A DNA stretch of 64,000 nucleotides, taken from contig JAFEAQ010000004.1 of NCBI GenBank assembly GCA_018266295.1, forward strand, positions 434,001 to 498,000, written 5' to 3'. The position numbers were made by a program, and so were the translations under genes. Shown piece after piece: positions 16,960-26,175 of this stretch. The notes under the pieces are model-generated. The model saw nothing but the letters and a program-made list of their open reading frames with translations, was not told the DNA's origin and did no database searches. Position 1 is the first letter of the stretch. The number at the start of each line of letters is the position of its first letter. The DNA is from Bdellovibrionales bacterium (GTDB lineage: Bacteria > Bdellovibrionota > Bdellovibrionia > Bdellovibrionales > Bdellovibrionaceae).

Positions 16960-17567
16960 GCTAGTTTCTCCTCCTCTTCGTGTGTAAAAAGACTGCAGCC
17001 ATAAATCTGCGTTTTCTTTATTGAAGAGGCCCCCGTTTGAACTGCTTCGACAATAGATTGCGTCCCATGGTTTTCACCGATGTGTCCACGAGAAGGAGTG
17101 ATTCCTCCTTCAAACAGCAGTTCTCCTTCTTTGGAGTAAAGCAGAGTTTCACCGGACACGCGGGCGCTGAACATTTTTGCCATCATACCGCGAGGATCTG
17201 CGAGTACTTGAGCATCCGGAATCTTCTTCGCCAACGCCCACGAAGAAGATTCCACCCAGCCTCTGTCCTTAGAAGCTGGGTGGATAAAGAAAATTTTGAT
17301 GTTCACGTGGCCTCGTAGCTTTTGCGCGATCCCTTGAAGTTCTGTGATGCTTGCTTTTGTGCAGGGACACTGCGGGTGAGCAAACATAATAAGGGTCGGC
17401 TGCTGCGAAGTCAGTTGGATGAGACTCGTGTTGAGAATTCGGGTTGTTTTCTTTTGTTGTACGCCAGGTGTGGTCTGATAGTTCCAGAGAATTTTCAAAC
17501 CAACACCTAACGATATAAGCCATACTGCTAGAGCGAGTACCTGCCACCGAAAAAGCTTATTTACCAT
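16950..17567 (-). CDS. Membrane-anchored thioredoxin-fold protein (RedB-like)
   Basis: A 205-residue protein with one N-terminal membrane anchor (about residues 9-29) and an exported thioredoxin-like domain. The active-site-like motif is AHPQCPCTKAS near residues 65-75, a Cys-x-Cys rather than CxxC. LADPRGMMAKMF and SKEGELLFEGGIT follow, as in peroxiredoxin/TlpA-like folds. A lone Cys occurs near the end (YGCSLF). Its stop overlaps the start of the histidine kinase by 10 bases, so the two are made together. Confidence 0.7.
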   Translation of the reverse strand: MVNKLFRWQVLALAVWLISLGVGLKILWNYQTTPGVQQKKTTRILNTSLIQLTSQQPTLIMFAHPQCPCTKASITELQGIAQKLRGHVNIKIFFIHPASKDRGWVESSSWALAKKIPDAQVLADPRGMMAKMFSARVSGETLLYSKEGELLFEGGITPSRGHIGENHGTQSIVEAVQTGASSIKKTQIYGCSLFTHEEEEKLAWK

Positions 17568-17682
17568 GTAAAGCGATATGCCCCTACATCAAGAAAAGCG
17601 CAAGAAAATTTAAACAAACTGGAATTTATTTTACTCTGCGGCGAGAATGTTGACGAGCGAAGTTCCAAGCCTGGAGCTTGTT

Positions 17683-18417
17683 TTAGAATATATACTGGAT
17701 TGCCAACAATAGACCTGAGAAAGTCGCCTCATCGACTTTGAGGTTTAATCCAGGGCTGTCGATTGTTCCTTGCAGTCGCAAAACACGGTAGCTCAGCTCA
17801 CTCGAGATATGGCGTGAAAAAACATAGCCGCCACCGAATTGATAGCCCGGAAGTCCCTTCATCGAGTCGCCGTTGCCACTTGCGAACGGATAGTTAAGAC
17901 CCACATACAAGTATATATGGGAGTTCAGTGAGTAGTTGCCATTTGCGGCCAGAGTTAAAACGCTGTTACTGGGAGCCCCCTCGTAAGTTCCGTGGACCCC
18001 CTGATTGCCGATCATGCCTTCAACGCCACTCGATGTTCGTGGCAGTTCGTATGTCAGTTCTCCGCTGTAACCAAGCTTACCGGCCTCGCGAACCATATAG
18101 CCTCCGGCGAACCCGAAAGCTCCTGTGGTGCTTTCAGTTGCTGTGAATGCTGTCGGCGTTCCTAGCAAATCAGCGCTGCCTTTGTATTTGATTGCGTTGG
18201 CGGAGCTATAAAGACCTGTAATATAGAAATACTTCGCAGGTGGAAGTTCAGGGACCGCCAGGGGCTCCGGCGTTGGTGCTGGTGAATAGTTATAAGACGG
18301 ATGTGTCGAAGGCTGAGTTTTGCGTGGGCGGGTTTTGCTCGTAGATTTGCTTTGAGCAAAAGTTTCTGCGCTCAAACCGGAAACCAAGAATGCCGTGACA
18401 AGAAGAAGTTTGAGCAT
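17683..18417 (-). CDS. Outer-membrane beta-barrel-like protein
   Basis: A 244-residue protein with a signal peptide (LLLVTAFLVSGLSAETFAQ), a Pro/Thr-rich linker (about residues 22-58), and then alternating aromatic/Gly strands (FGFAGGYMVREAG, YLYVGLNYPF, YQFGGGYVF) ending in QYIF. The terminal Phe is typical of outer-membrane barrels. It follows the lipoprotein gene at 18428-18856 by 10 bases, so the two probably form an operon. The role is unknown. Confidence 0.75.
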   Translation of the reverse strand: MLKLLLVTAFLVSGLSAETFAQSKSTSKTRPRKTQPSTHPSYNYSPAPTPEPLAVPELPPAKYFYITGLYSSANAIKYKGSADLLGTPTAFTATESTTGAFGFAGGYMVREAGKLGYSGELTYELPRTSSGVEGMIGNQGVHGTYEGAPSNSVLTLAANGNYSLNSHIYLYVGLNYPFASGNGDSMKGLPGYQFGGGYVFSRHISSELSYRVLRLQGTIDSPGLNLKVDEATFSGLLLAIQYIF

Positions 18418-18427
18418 CGGGTAAAAC

Positions 18428-18856
18428 CTATTTCAGATTGGTGCAGTTGCTGGCGTTCAGGCAGATCTGCAAAAGAGAAGCACTTGATTTGGTGTAATTA
18501 CCGGTCAGGTTAAATGAACCACAATCTGAGTAAGTTCCTGCGCAACTTGAGAAGGCCATGGTGCCGGTGGTCTCTGCTCCTTGAGCTAGAACCTTGCAGC
18601 TACAAGACTGGCCACCGAGAGCCGTCGTGATCGTGACGTTGGAGGAAACCCCAAACTGCACTGAGCGCAAATCCATTTGGTAATAGTTATTGGCTTCAGT
18701 CCACACACTGAAGAGTGCTTTTGATGAATTAGGGTCACTGGTGCTTGAAGTGGAGGCCGGGGGATCTAAAGTAAGGTTCAGGGTGCCGCCACTTTTTCCG
18801 CAGGCGGTGAAAAGCAAGGCCGTGATGACAAGGCTGAAAATGCCAGACAGTCTCAT
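18428..18856 (-). CDS. Small Cys-containing lipoprotein
   Basis: A 142-residue protein with a lipobox (ITALLFTAC-GK), so it should be lipid-anchored. The mature part is rich in Ser/Thr and contains several cysteines (QSCSCKVL, SSCAGTYSDCG, QICLNASNC) suggesting disulfides. No family is recognised. It is the first gene of a pair with the barrel-like protein downstream. Confidence 0.7.
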   Translation of the reverse strand: MRLSGIFSLVITALLFTACGKSGGTLNLTLDPPASTSSTSDPNSSKALFSVWTEANNYYQMDLRSVQFGVSSNVTITTALGGQSCSCKVLAQGAETTGTMAFSSCAGTYSDCGSFNLTGNYTKSSASLLQICLNASNCTNLK

Positions 18857-18987
18857 AGGTCCCCCTTACATGAACAATGAGGCTCCTATCAGTTTAGCAT
18901 TTTAGTGTGGAGACCGCGCGATCGAACAAGCGATGTCTCAATTTGAGATTGCTCAATATATAGAGGAATTAACGAGAAGGTGAGAAA

Positions 18988-19078
18988 TGGCGGAGAAGGA
19001 GGGATTCGAACCCTCGGTACACTTTTGGTGTACGAGCATTTAGCAAACGCTTGGTTTCAGCCACTCACCCACCTCTCC
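18988..19078 (-). tRNA. tRNA-Ser(GCU)
   Basis: On the minus strand the acceptor GGAGAGG pairs with CTTCTCC (one wobble), with discriminator G and an encoded CCA. The anticodon loop TTGCTAA gives GCT. A long variable arm (CGTACACC...GTGTACC) marks the serine class, and the T-loop TTCGAAT is present. Confidence 0.93.
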
Positions 19079-19187
19079 GCGCGAGCTTTGGGTCAGCTTT
19101 TTAGGGCAGACCAAGAGAAACTGCCATATGGACCCCTTATAATCAAGCTTAGACCCCAATTCTTTTTGCAAAAGTGCGTAAAGGGCC

Positions 19188-19216
19188 TTGATTTTTTGGT
19201 CGCAGAGTCCTATTAA
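19188..19216 (+). promoter_or_regulatory. Sigma-70-type promoter for tRNA-Arg
   Basis: TTGATT (19188-19193) and TATTAA (19211-19216) are spaced by 17 bases and end 30 bases before the tRNA. Confidence 0.5.
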
Positions 19217-19246
19217 TACCGTCTCTTTCGGATTTTTATCCTACGT

Positions 19247-19323
19247 GCAGTCGTAGCTCAGCTGGATAGAGTACCTGACTACGAATCAGGTGGTCGGAGG
19301 TTCGAATCCTCCCGTCTGCACCA
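19247..19323 (+). tRNA. tRNA-Arg(ACG)
   Basis: A 77-base tRNA with anticodon loop CTACGAA (ACG, read as ICG after deamination), T-loop TTCGAAT and encoded CCA. The acceptor GCAGTCG/CGTCTGC contains a T-T mismatch at pair 5-68; the other six pairs are Watson-Crick. Confidence 0.93.
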
Positions 19324-19526
19324 ACTTTTCTTCCAAGCCTTATTCGATCACTTTTCCCATTTAACGTGTAAATAACTGAAAACAGGCACTTTTACGTTAT
19401 CTTTGAAAACTTATTGAGTCCTAGCTAGACGGTCTGACTAGAGTCCAAAAATACGAGCCTGCAGAGCCTTACATTCAATCCCCGAACCCTTTCGCATATC
19501 CTGAAGAGAGCGAGAGGGAATTTGCT

Positions 19527-20474
19527 ATGAAGATGCTTTTGGGGATTTCGACGGTATTGTCTTTGGTTTCTGTGGCCGCGTGGGCCGAGCCGATGTACGG
19601 CGTATTGATGGTGGTTAAGGGCTCCGTCAAAGTTCAAAACGCGAGCAAGCAAACAACCGACGCCAAAGTCGGCAGTAAAGTTGCCGAGGGCGACACGGTC
19701 ATTACAGCGGCGGACTCCCGCGCAAAGATCGTGATGTCAGATCGTAACGTCATCAACGTGAATCCTGATACGCAAGTACAAATCGCAAAATACGAAAACG
19801 ATGCCGCTTCTGGAAAGAAGAACGTCGAGATGAACCTGCTGCAAGGTAAAGTTCGTAATAACGTCGAGCAAACTTATGACGGTGAGAAGAACAAGTTCTT
19901 GATCAAAACGCCCACCGCGGTTGCAGGTGTGCGTGGAACGCAGTTCTTGGCGGGCTTTGACCCAAAAACGAAAATGACTTCGATCGTGACTTTCAAGGGG
20001 GCGGTGACGCTTGCTTCGATCGGCGCGAACGGTGCCATGATCGGAACTCCTGTGGTTATTAAAAAAGGTGAAATGACTCAATCGGCTCCGGATAAAACTC
20101 CAGAAGCGCCAAAGGCCGTACCTAAAGAAGACATGAAAAAGATGGATGGCGAATCCACAGCTAGTAATAAAGAATCAAAAAAAGATGGCGATCAAAAACG
20201 TGAAGTAGCTTCGGAGAGCTCTTCATCATCAAAGGAAACCGCTAAAGAGGGTGTTCCCGCTGGATTGCCGCCAGCTCCGGCTCCGATGGTTGATGCAAAA
20301 GACATGGATGCGGGCGCAATCAGTAAAGACATCAAAGTGCAAACGAGCGTTGTCGGCACACCTCCACCAACAGCTCCGACGCCTCCAAAGACAGCTCCAA
20401 CGGCGACACCGATTCAAGTGCGTAGTGGGAATACTCTTTTGAAAGTCGTACCGAAGTTACCACCATCGAATTAG
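19527..20474 (+). CDS. Secreted FecR-domain protein
   Basis: A 315-residue protein with a signal peptide (LLGISTVLSLVSVAAWA) and a FecR beta domain at about residues 25-185, with the hallmark TPTAVAGVRGTQFLAGFD. The C-terminal 130 residues are low-complexity Lys/Glu/Ser/Pro and probably disordered. There is no iron-transport gene nearby. FecR domains of this type are common beside CHASE2 cyclases and TPR outer-membrane proteins, as here. The TPR/barrel gene follows after 15 bases, so the two are probably cotranscribed. Confidence 0.85.
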   Translation: MKMLLGISTVLSLVSVAAWAEPMYGVLMVVKGSVKVQNASKQTTDAKVGSKVAEGDTVITAADSRAKIVMSDRNVINVNPDTQVQIAKYENDAASGKKNVEMNLLQGKVRNNVEQTYDGEKNKFLIKTPTAVAGVRGTQFLAGFDPKTKMTSIVTFKGAVTLASIGANGAMIGTPVVIKKGEMTQSAPDKTPEAPKAVPKEDMKKMDGESTASNKESKKDGDQKREVASESSSSSKETAKEGVPAGLPPAPAPMVDAKDMDAGAISKDIKVQTSVVGTPPPTAPTPPKTAPTATPIQVRSGNTLLKVVPKLPPSN

Positions 20475-20489
20475 AAAGCCGACACCACC

Positions 20490-22502
20490 ATGAAAAGAAT
20501 CACGCTGTTTCTGCTGGCCTTTGTATTTGCACCGGTTACTTTTGCTAAAGAAAATAAAATATCGCAGTCCCAAGCGATTATGGTTGAATTGCGTGACGCT
20601 ACCGGAGAAGCCGAAGAGCAGACCATTCGCGTGAAAGAAGTAGAATCGGGTAAAATTACTCAACTGACACTGAGTAAAGATCCATCAACTCCGCAGGTTT
20701 GGAGTGGATACTTCGTGATCCAGTTTTTTAAAGGTGATACCTCGACGAAAACTTTGGATTTCCAAACTCAATCGGGAGAATCTTTTAACGCGGCTATTTC
20801 TCAAGGCAAAGCGGTTCAGAAAGTCACCTTGTTTAAAACTCCTGAGGAACTCGCTCTTTATGAGGCTACGCAGGTAGAAGAGAAACAGAAGATCGCCGAG
20901 AAACAAATTGCTAAGCAAATTCAAGTAGCAAAACCGAAAAATCCCGCGATACCGATTAATAAAGAAAAAGTAGAGCAGTTAGTTCGGCAGCAAGGTAAAT
21001 TGCAAGAGGCTGCGCAGCTTTCGTTAGAAGAAGCTCAGGCTAAAAAGCGAATGGCTTTAATTGAGCAGCAGCAAAAAATGTCTGAAGAAGCTAAGAAGAA
21101 AAAGAAAGCAGAAGCTGCAGAAATCGTGAAGAAAGCAGATTCTCTTTACGCCAGCAAAGACTACGCTGGCGCGGAAAAGCTCTATTCTCAAGCCACGGAT
21201 TTAGATCCAGCAGAGGAGTCTTACCTTTATCGTTACGGGGTGAGCCTCTATAAAATTGGCAACTACAATAAATCTTTGGCGACCCTGTCACTTGCAGATG
21301 TCGACCAAGAACAAACTGTAGAAAAAGACTACTATGTTGCACTCAATAATTTAAAACTGAAAAACTATGACAAAGCTTTGAGGCAGCTGGTGGAAATCCG
21401 TGAGGAAAACTCGCCAGAGTTAAGTCCGATTGCCTCGTTTTTTGCTGGTAATATCGAAGTTCAGCAGCAGAAGTTTATCGAAGCACGCAGAAGTATGGAG
21501 TATGTGCTCGACAACTCCAAAGATCCTAAACTTGATAAATCTGCAGAAGCGATGCTTGAGCAGATCGATAAGATGGAAAGTTACTACGAGAGTAAGAAAG
21601 AAAAATATCGTCTTTCTGCATTCGCCGGGCTCTTATATGATACGAATGTTCTAAATACGGCGGAGAATAATGCCGCTACAGATACCAAGGCTTGGCGTCT
21701 AAACTATGGTGCGAGCGCATTGGCTATCTTAACTCGGACTATGACTTCAGACTTTGGGGCTAAGCTTTCTTACTCGGATTACTATAGCATGGATTCAAGC
21801 TTCCAAAAGAATGCAGATATTCAAGCTGCTGATACGATGGAAGTGGGTATTACACTGCCCTATCACCTTGATTTTAAGAGTGGCAAAAGAGACTTCAATC
21901 TGGAAGTCATTCCTGGATACAAAAACACGTATATACCAAACACCAGTGGCGTTCGCGAGGTGGCGTTGAAAACGACGGAGATGTCTACAACGCTTTCGAC
22001 GCCAATGAAACAGGATTTGTATCTTTCAGGTCGATTAGACTTGGGTTCTGATCAAAACTTCTTAGAAACAGCCACTGGAGATGACGATCTTTCGGCAACT
22101 CGTTATGGATTTACTTTGATTCCAACTCAGATGTTAGACCTTAAAGGTGAAAAAACTCTCATTGGAGAGCTTGGTTATTTGTACAACAATGCAACTGGAA
22201 AAAATAATCGCTATAAAAAGCTAAGCCTTGCGGCGACGGTTTCGTATCCGACTTATTTTAAAGGCACCAGTTCATTACGTGCAGACTATGCGATCCAAGA
22301 CTATAGTGATGCAGCGACTCCGCGCAAAGATACCAATATTGCACTGACAGCAAGTTATACCAAAGATTTGAATAAGCAGTGGAACATGCTTTTAAGTATT
22401 CAAGCGACAACGGCCAACTCCGACGTGGATACTTATAAATATAATAAGTTCCTCGTTACGAGTCTTTTCACCTATACAACGAGCATTTTGGATAAAAAGT
22501 AA
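20490..22502 (+). CDS. Periplasmic TPR / outer-membrane barrel protein
   Basis: A 670-residue protein. The signal peptide is MKRITLFLLAFVFAPVTFA. A beta-rich N-domain is followed by a Lys/Glu/Gln-rich coiled coil (about residues 125-215), TPR repeats (about 215-365; for example KKADSLYASKDYAGAEKLY), and a C-terminal region of amphipathic strands that looks like a surface barrel (about 375-670). It follows the FecR gene closely. The layout suggests an outer-membrane assembly or secretion factor whose periplasmic TPRs bind partners, perhaps the FecR protein. Confidence 0.75.
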   Translation: MKRITLFLLAFVFAPVTFAKENKISQSQAIMVELRDATGEAEEQTIRVKEVESGKITQLTLSKDPSTPQVWSGYFVIQFFKGDTSTKTLDFQTQSGESFNAAISQGKAVQKVTLFKTPEELALYEATQVEEKQKIAEKQIAKQIQVAKPKNPAIPINKEKVEQLVRQQGKLQEAAQLSLEEAQAKKRMALIEQQQKMSEEAKKKKKAEAAEIVKKADSLYASKDYAGAEKLYSQATDLDPAEESYLYRYGVSLYKIGNYNKSLATLSLADVDQEQTVEKDYYVALNNLKLKNYDKALRQLVEIREENSPELSPIASFFAGNIEVQQQKFIEARRSMEYVLDNSKDPKLDKSAEAMLEQIDKMESYYESKKEKYRLSAFAGLLYDTNVLNTAENNAATDTKAWRLNYGASALAILTRTMTSDFGAKLSYSDYYSMDSSFQKNADIQAADTMEVGITLPYHLDFKSGKRDFNLEVIPGYKNTYIPNTSGVREVALKTTEMSTTLSTPMKQDLYLSGRLDLGSDQNFLETATGDDDLSATRYGFTLIPTQMLDLKGEKTLIGELGYLYNNATGKNNRYKKLSLAATVSYPTYFKGTSSLRADYAIQDYSDAATPRKDTNIALTASYTKDLNKQWNMLLSIQATTANSDVDTYKYNKFLVTSLFTYTTSILDKK

Positions 22503-22508
22503 GGCAGC

Positions 22509-22532
22509 TGCCTAACCCTTACGGGCTAGGCA
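22509..22532. terminator. Hairpin between convergent genes
   Basis: TGCCTAACCC and GGGCTAGGCA pair around TTAC with one mismatch, covering the stop codon of the minus-strand gene. There is no clear T-run on either strand. Confidence 0.35.
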
Positions 22533-25500
22533 CGATTCCTGTTGATGTTCTTGGCTGGAGTGGGCTACCTGAAGCATTCAGTAAATTTGTCGATCCCTGA
22601 ATCATTGCCGTTAAGAATACACTTACGTAATTTGTAGCAGATGGGATGCTTGTCGGCGCGCCATCGTATGGATAGTCACAAGATTGGTTGTCAAAGGTAC
22701 CTACAGTTCCGCCACCAGAGCTTACCGTCAAGCTGACGCTTTGATCAGCTCCAATAACAACAGAATGATCGGCATTATCTACAACGGATACTAAGTAGGG
22801 CTGACAAACAACCGCTTTCATGGAGGACATGCGGCCTGTGAACATATAGCTATAAGCACTTCCAGTTGCAGATGTGTTTGTTGCAACATTTAATGAGGTC
22901 GAAACCAGCCCATTTGATGGAATAACTGTAATCGCACTGCTTGTGTTAGAATTAGGTTGTTTGAAATAGAATGCGGAAATTCGATTATTGGTATTCATCA
23001 TCTGACTTGTTGAAGCTGCAATAGTACAATTTGCATCCGTATAAATCGTCGCACCGTTATCTGTAGTCAGAGTATAGCTGGTTGGTGATACGACGGATGT
23101 TGCACCATCCGTCGTTTCAGGAATAACTGCAAAGATTTGGCAACCATTCGGTGGGAGGCTGCTTTGAGCTGTCATGTAAACGTTAAGCATTGTTGCGGGT
23201 GCAAATGTTTTTACAGGAAGAGTATTGCCGTAATAAGAGCCGGCGTTTAAGCTCACATAAATATCCGTATATGAATTATCCGGAAGAAAGCTGATTCCTG
23301 TTGCCACGCCATTAGTGAAGAGTATTCCGCCTGGTGTTGGCATCGAAGCATTGTTGATGTTGCCTGAAGTTAAGTAATAGCCGTTTGCAGTCGTATCTAT
23401 CATGCCATTATATTTTACGAGATAGATGTCAAAATAGCTTGGTGTACCTTGCGGAACTTTATTCGGAGTCCCTTGTACACTCATGCCATAAGCGGCGCCA
23501 TTCACGAATGTTTGTCCTGGCATGATAATGGCGATCTGATTAAATGTTGCAGGAGCTACTGTTGTATTTCGAGTGACTGACATTACCGGTGAAGTTGAAC
23601 TTGCAGTGAAGGTGCCTGTGCCCGCAGCGACGGCTTTAAAATAGACTGTTGAATTGATACTTCCGCTAGACATACTTATTTGAGTCAGCTGCGTTGAACA
23701 GTCAGCCATCGTATAAAAGGCGCCAGAAAGTGTTGTTGCAAGGTCGACGAGTACAGAAGATGCCAAAGGAGCGGTGCGGCCGCTCGAATCAGTTGAGCGA
23801 ATCATGACAGGCGTGCACTGTCCTTCTGATAAAGAGGAAGGCATATTGAAATCCAATGTTGAAGCAGCACCCGGTTGAATAACTGTAATGTTATTTCCAC
23901 CGACGATGTCAGCTGTTGTGACTTGCGATGGAGTGATTGCTGTGGGCTGTAAGTTCAAAGTGGTCGCACTCCCCGTATATTTAACATACAGAGAAGTCTG
24001 AGGACTACTTCCTAATGTAACAGTCGTATATCCTCCAGTGCCGCAATCTCCGCTGTAATAGAAACCAACTCCGGGAGTAGTCGGAAGCGTGAGGGTGAAG
24101 CTTGTGGCATAGCTGTCATAAAAGTTCACCATATAGAGATTGCTATGCCAGCTTTCGAAAGAGACGGGATAGCATTCATATGCCGAGATCGTTGACGGCA
24201 TGTTGATATTCACCTTAGGAATAAGCGTTCCAGGAACATCATAAAAATCGATTATGGATGTAGCAGAGGTAAGACCATTTGCACTCGCCATTATACTTTT
24301 ACCAGCCATGGCGCCAGTCGTAGATCTTTTAACATAAATAGTAGTATAAGAAGAACCAGTTTGAAGCGAGGTAATAGAGCCAGTGCAACTTGGGGAGTTA
24401 GAGAACTGTGTATTTCCATCGCCCGAAGAAAGTGTAATAGTTGTCGGACCAGGCAAGTAACCGACTGCATCGCTTGCTGTGCGGGCTTCGATGGTCATTG
24501 GAGTACAAACGTTGTTTACGAGGGCGCCCGTGCCAGGATTCTTTTGCGGGGCTACGAAAGCTAACTTAGTGGCCGGACTGCTGGCTCCCACGCCATTAGA
24601 GCCAATATTGAAATTCCACTTGCTTAAGAAGACGCCGGATGGACCAACGATGCCGTCCTTTACAGGGCACAAGACTGCTGAAACACCACTAGTACCTTGA
24701 GCGGCTGTGATATTTGTAGTTACAGAGACATTGCCGCCCGCAGTGGGTATCGGAGTATCCGCACCAGCCGGGCCAAAATCTTGTCTTGCTAGGTCATTAC
24801 AATCAGGATTTTCGAGGCGGAAGTCATCGTTACCCAAGCGTTTGAAAACGCGCAAGCCGTTGAAAACTTGCTCTACGCCCGGAAGAAGATCGCCAGAAAT
24901 TACTTTTGGATCAGCACTAGAAACGGTGACCGCATTGTTATTGCTGTTAAGTCTGAAGACGCCATTGAAGCCTGCGACGCTGTCGCCGCCGTTGCCATCA
25001 ATCATATTCAAAGTAATTTTTTGGAAGTTCGTGAATTGGTTTGCAAAAGTATCTGCGAAACTATCACAGCCGGAGGACATGCTTACGCCACCTTGGAACA
25101 CAACATAGCTGTATGGGTTCGCCGTATCGGTAAGTTGTGTTTTCGTTGGAACTGAAAGATTCCAGTTAATATAGTGGCTAACGCTTAATGGATTTGAGCC
25201 AGAAGGATCACCAGTTTTATATTGTCTCAATCTTTGTGGTACTGGTGAAGAATCCAAACCTGAAGTACAAACTTTTTTGCCGGCGGCCCCTGGACCCCAG
25301 TATCCCCAGACATAAGTTTCAGCATCTTGAATTGAGTAAGTGGTCGCGCCGTTATCGTTTCTTTGCTCAATATGCACAGGCAGTAAGGCACGCACGCGTT
25401 GATCAAAATAAGCCCCAGAGTTTTGGGCAGGATCAAACATCGGAGATTCTAAGCTTAGCTCTTGACCCCAAAGTACTTCGCCCGTTTGACGAATAGAGTA

Positions 25501-26100
25501 TTGCAGACTAGCTCCCGAGAGCATGAACATCGAGAACCAACCGTTGACGATAGACGCCTTATCAACAATCAAGGGTTGTTTGCCGCTACCTGGATTGTAC
25601 TTGATATCAATCAACCCAGTCGGACCACCAGTTGCGGTATTGAAATAACGGCCGGCAACTCGGCCGCCCGTGATATTACCTGAACCCACTTTGGCGACAT
25701 CGATTGCAACCGTTGTCGCCTCAGAAGAGGTGAGGTCTTTGGTAACGTCACCATAATAGAAACTCATTTGATTCGTGCTTGAATCTTTATACACAGCAAG
25801 GATTTGGATCAGACGGCCCGCGCCCATAGGCACTGCCATGTCGAAACTTGCAGGAATGATTGTTGGCGCAGAACAGTCTTGGCAGTTATCCCAGGTAAGG
25901 ATCTGAGGAACCGATATTCCAGTACCAGTGACGTTGATTGAAACGTGGGAGAGAACTTGTGTGGCGGCAAGTGTGCCTTGTCCATCAACGCTTGAAGCGA
26001 TGGTTAGATTTAGTTTGGCCGCGTCCTTGGCAGCGCGTGTACAGCCCATAAAACCCAAGGCCAGCACACTTACTACTAGCATGAAGATGTTCGTCCGCAT
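22519..26100 (-). CDS. Giant surface lipoprotein with repeated beta-domains
   Basis: A 1193-residue protein starting at ATG 26100 after GGGAGAAG; a longer frame to 26175 lacks a signal and is rejected. The N-terminus MRTNIFMLVVSVLALGFMGC is a lipoprotein signal with lipobox. The mature protein is rich in Ser, Thr, Asn, Gly and Val and contains repeated units with CxP(V/M)xxE-type strands (for example CTPMTIEARTAS, CYPVSFESWHS, CTPVMIRSTDS, CQIFAVIPETTD, CQPYLVSVVDN), probably Ig-like domains. It follows the CHASE2 cyclase gene by 75 bases, likely in one operon. It may be an adhesin or surface-display protein. Confidence 0.7.
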   Translation of the reverse strand: MRTNIFMLVVSVLALGFMGCTRAAKDAAKLNLTIASSVDGQGTLAATQVLSHVSINVTGTGISVPQILTWDNCQDCSAPTIIPASFDMAVPMGAGRLIQILAVYKDSSTNQMSFYYGDVTKDLTSSEATTVAIDVAKVGSGNITGGRVAGRYFNTATGGPTGLIDIKYNPGSGKQPLIVDKASIVNGWFSMFMLSGASLQYSIRQTGEVLWGQELSLESPMFDPAQNSGAYFDQRVRALLPVHIEQRNDNGATTYSIQDAETYVWGYWGPGAAGKKVCTSGLDSSPVPQRLRQYKTGDPSGSNPLSVSHYINWNLSVPTKTQLTDTANPYSYVVFQGGVSMSSGCDSFADTFANQFTNFQKITLNMIDGNGGDSVAGFNGVFRLNSNNNAVTVSSADPKVISGDLLPGVEQVFNGLRVFKRLGNDDFRLENPDCNDLARQDFGPAGADTPIPTAGGNVSVTTNITAAQGTSGVSAVLCPVKDGIVGPSGVFLSKWNFNIGSNGVGASSPATKLAFVAPQKNPGTGALVNNVCTPMTIEARTASDAVGYLPGPTTITLSSGDGNTQFSNSPSCTGSITSLQTGSSYTTIYVKRSTTGAMAGKSIMASANGLTSATSIIDFYDVPGTLIPKVNINMPSTISAYECYPVSFESWHSNLYMVNFYDSYATSFTLTLPTTPGVGFYYSGDCGTGGYTTVTLGSSPQTSLYVKYTGSATTLNLQPTAITPSQVTTADIVGGNNITVIQPGAASTLDFNMPSSLSEGQCTPVMIRSTDSSGRTAPLASSVLVDLATTLSGAFYTMADCSTQLTQISMSSGSINSTVYFKAVAAGTGTFTASSTSPVMSVTRNTTVAPATFNQIAIIMPGQTFVNGAAYGMSVQGTPNKVPQGTPSYFDIYLVKYNGMIDTTANGYYLTSGNINNASMPTPGGILFTNGVATGISFLPDNSYTDIYVSLNAGSYYGNTLPVKTFAPATMLNVYMTAQSSLPPNGCQIFAVIPETTDGATSVVSPTSYTLTTDNGATIYTDANCTIAASTSQMMNTNNRISAFYFKQPNSNTSSAITVIPSNGLVSTSLNVATNTSATGSAYSYMFTGRMSSMKAVVCQPYLVSVVDNADHSVVIGADQSVSLTVSSGGGTVGTFDNQSCDYPYDGAPTSIPSATNYVSVFLTAMIQGSTNLLNASGSPLQPRTSTGIVPSP

Positions 26101-26175
26101 TGTAATCTTCTCCCTTGCAATCCTACGTAATCTCTTCGGATTTGCGCTAATTCGACTAAAACAATCTGTGTTCAT

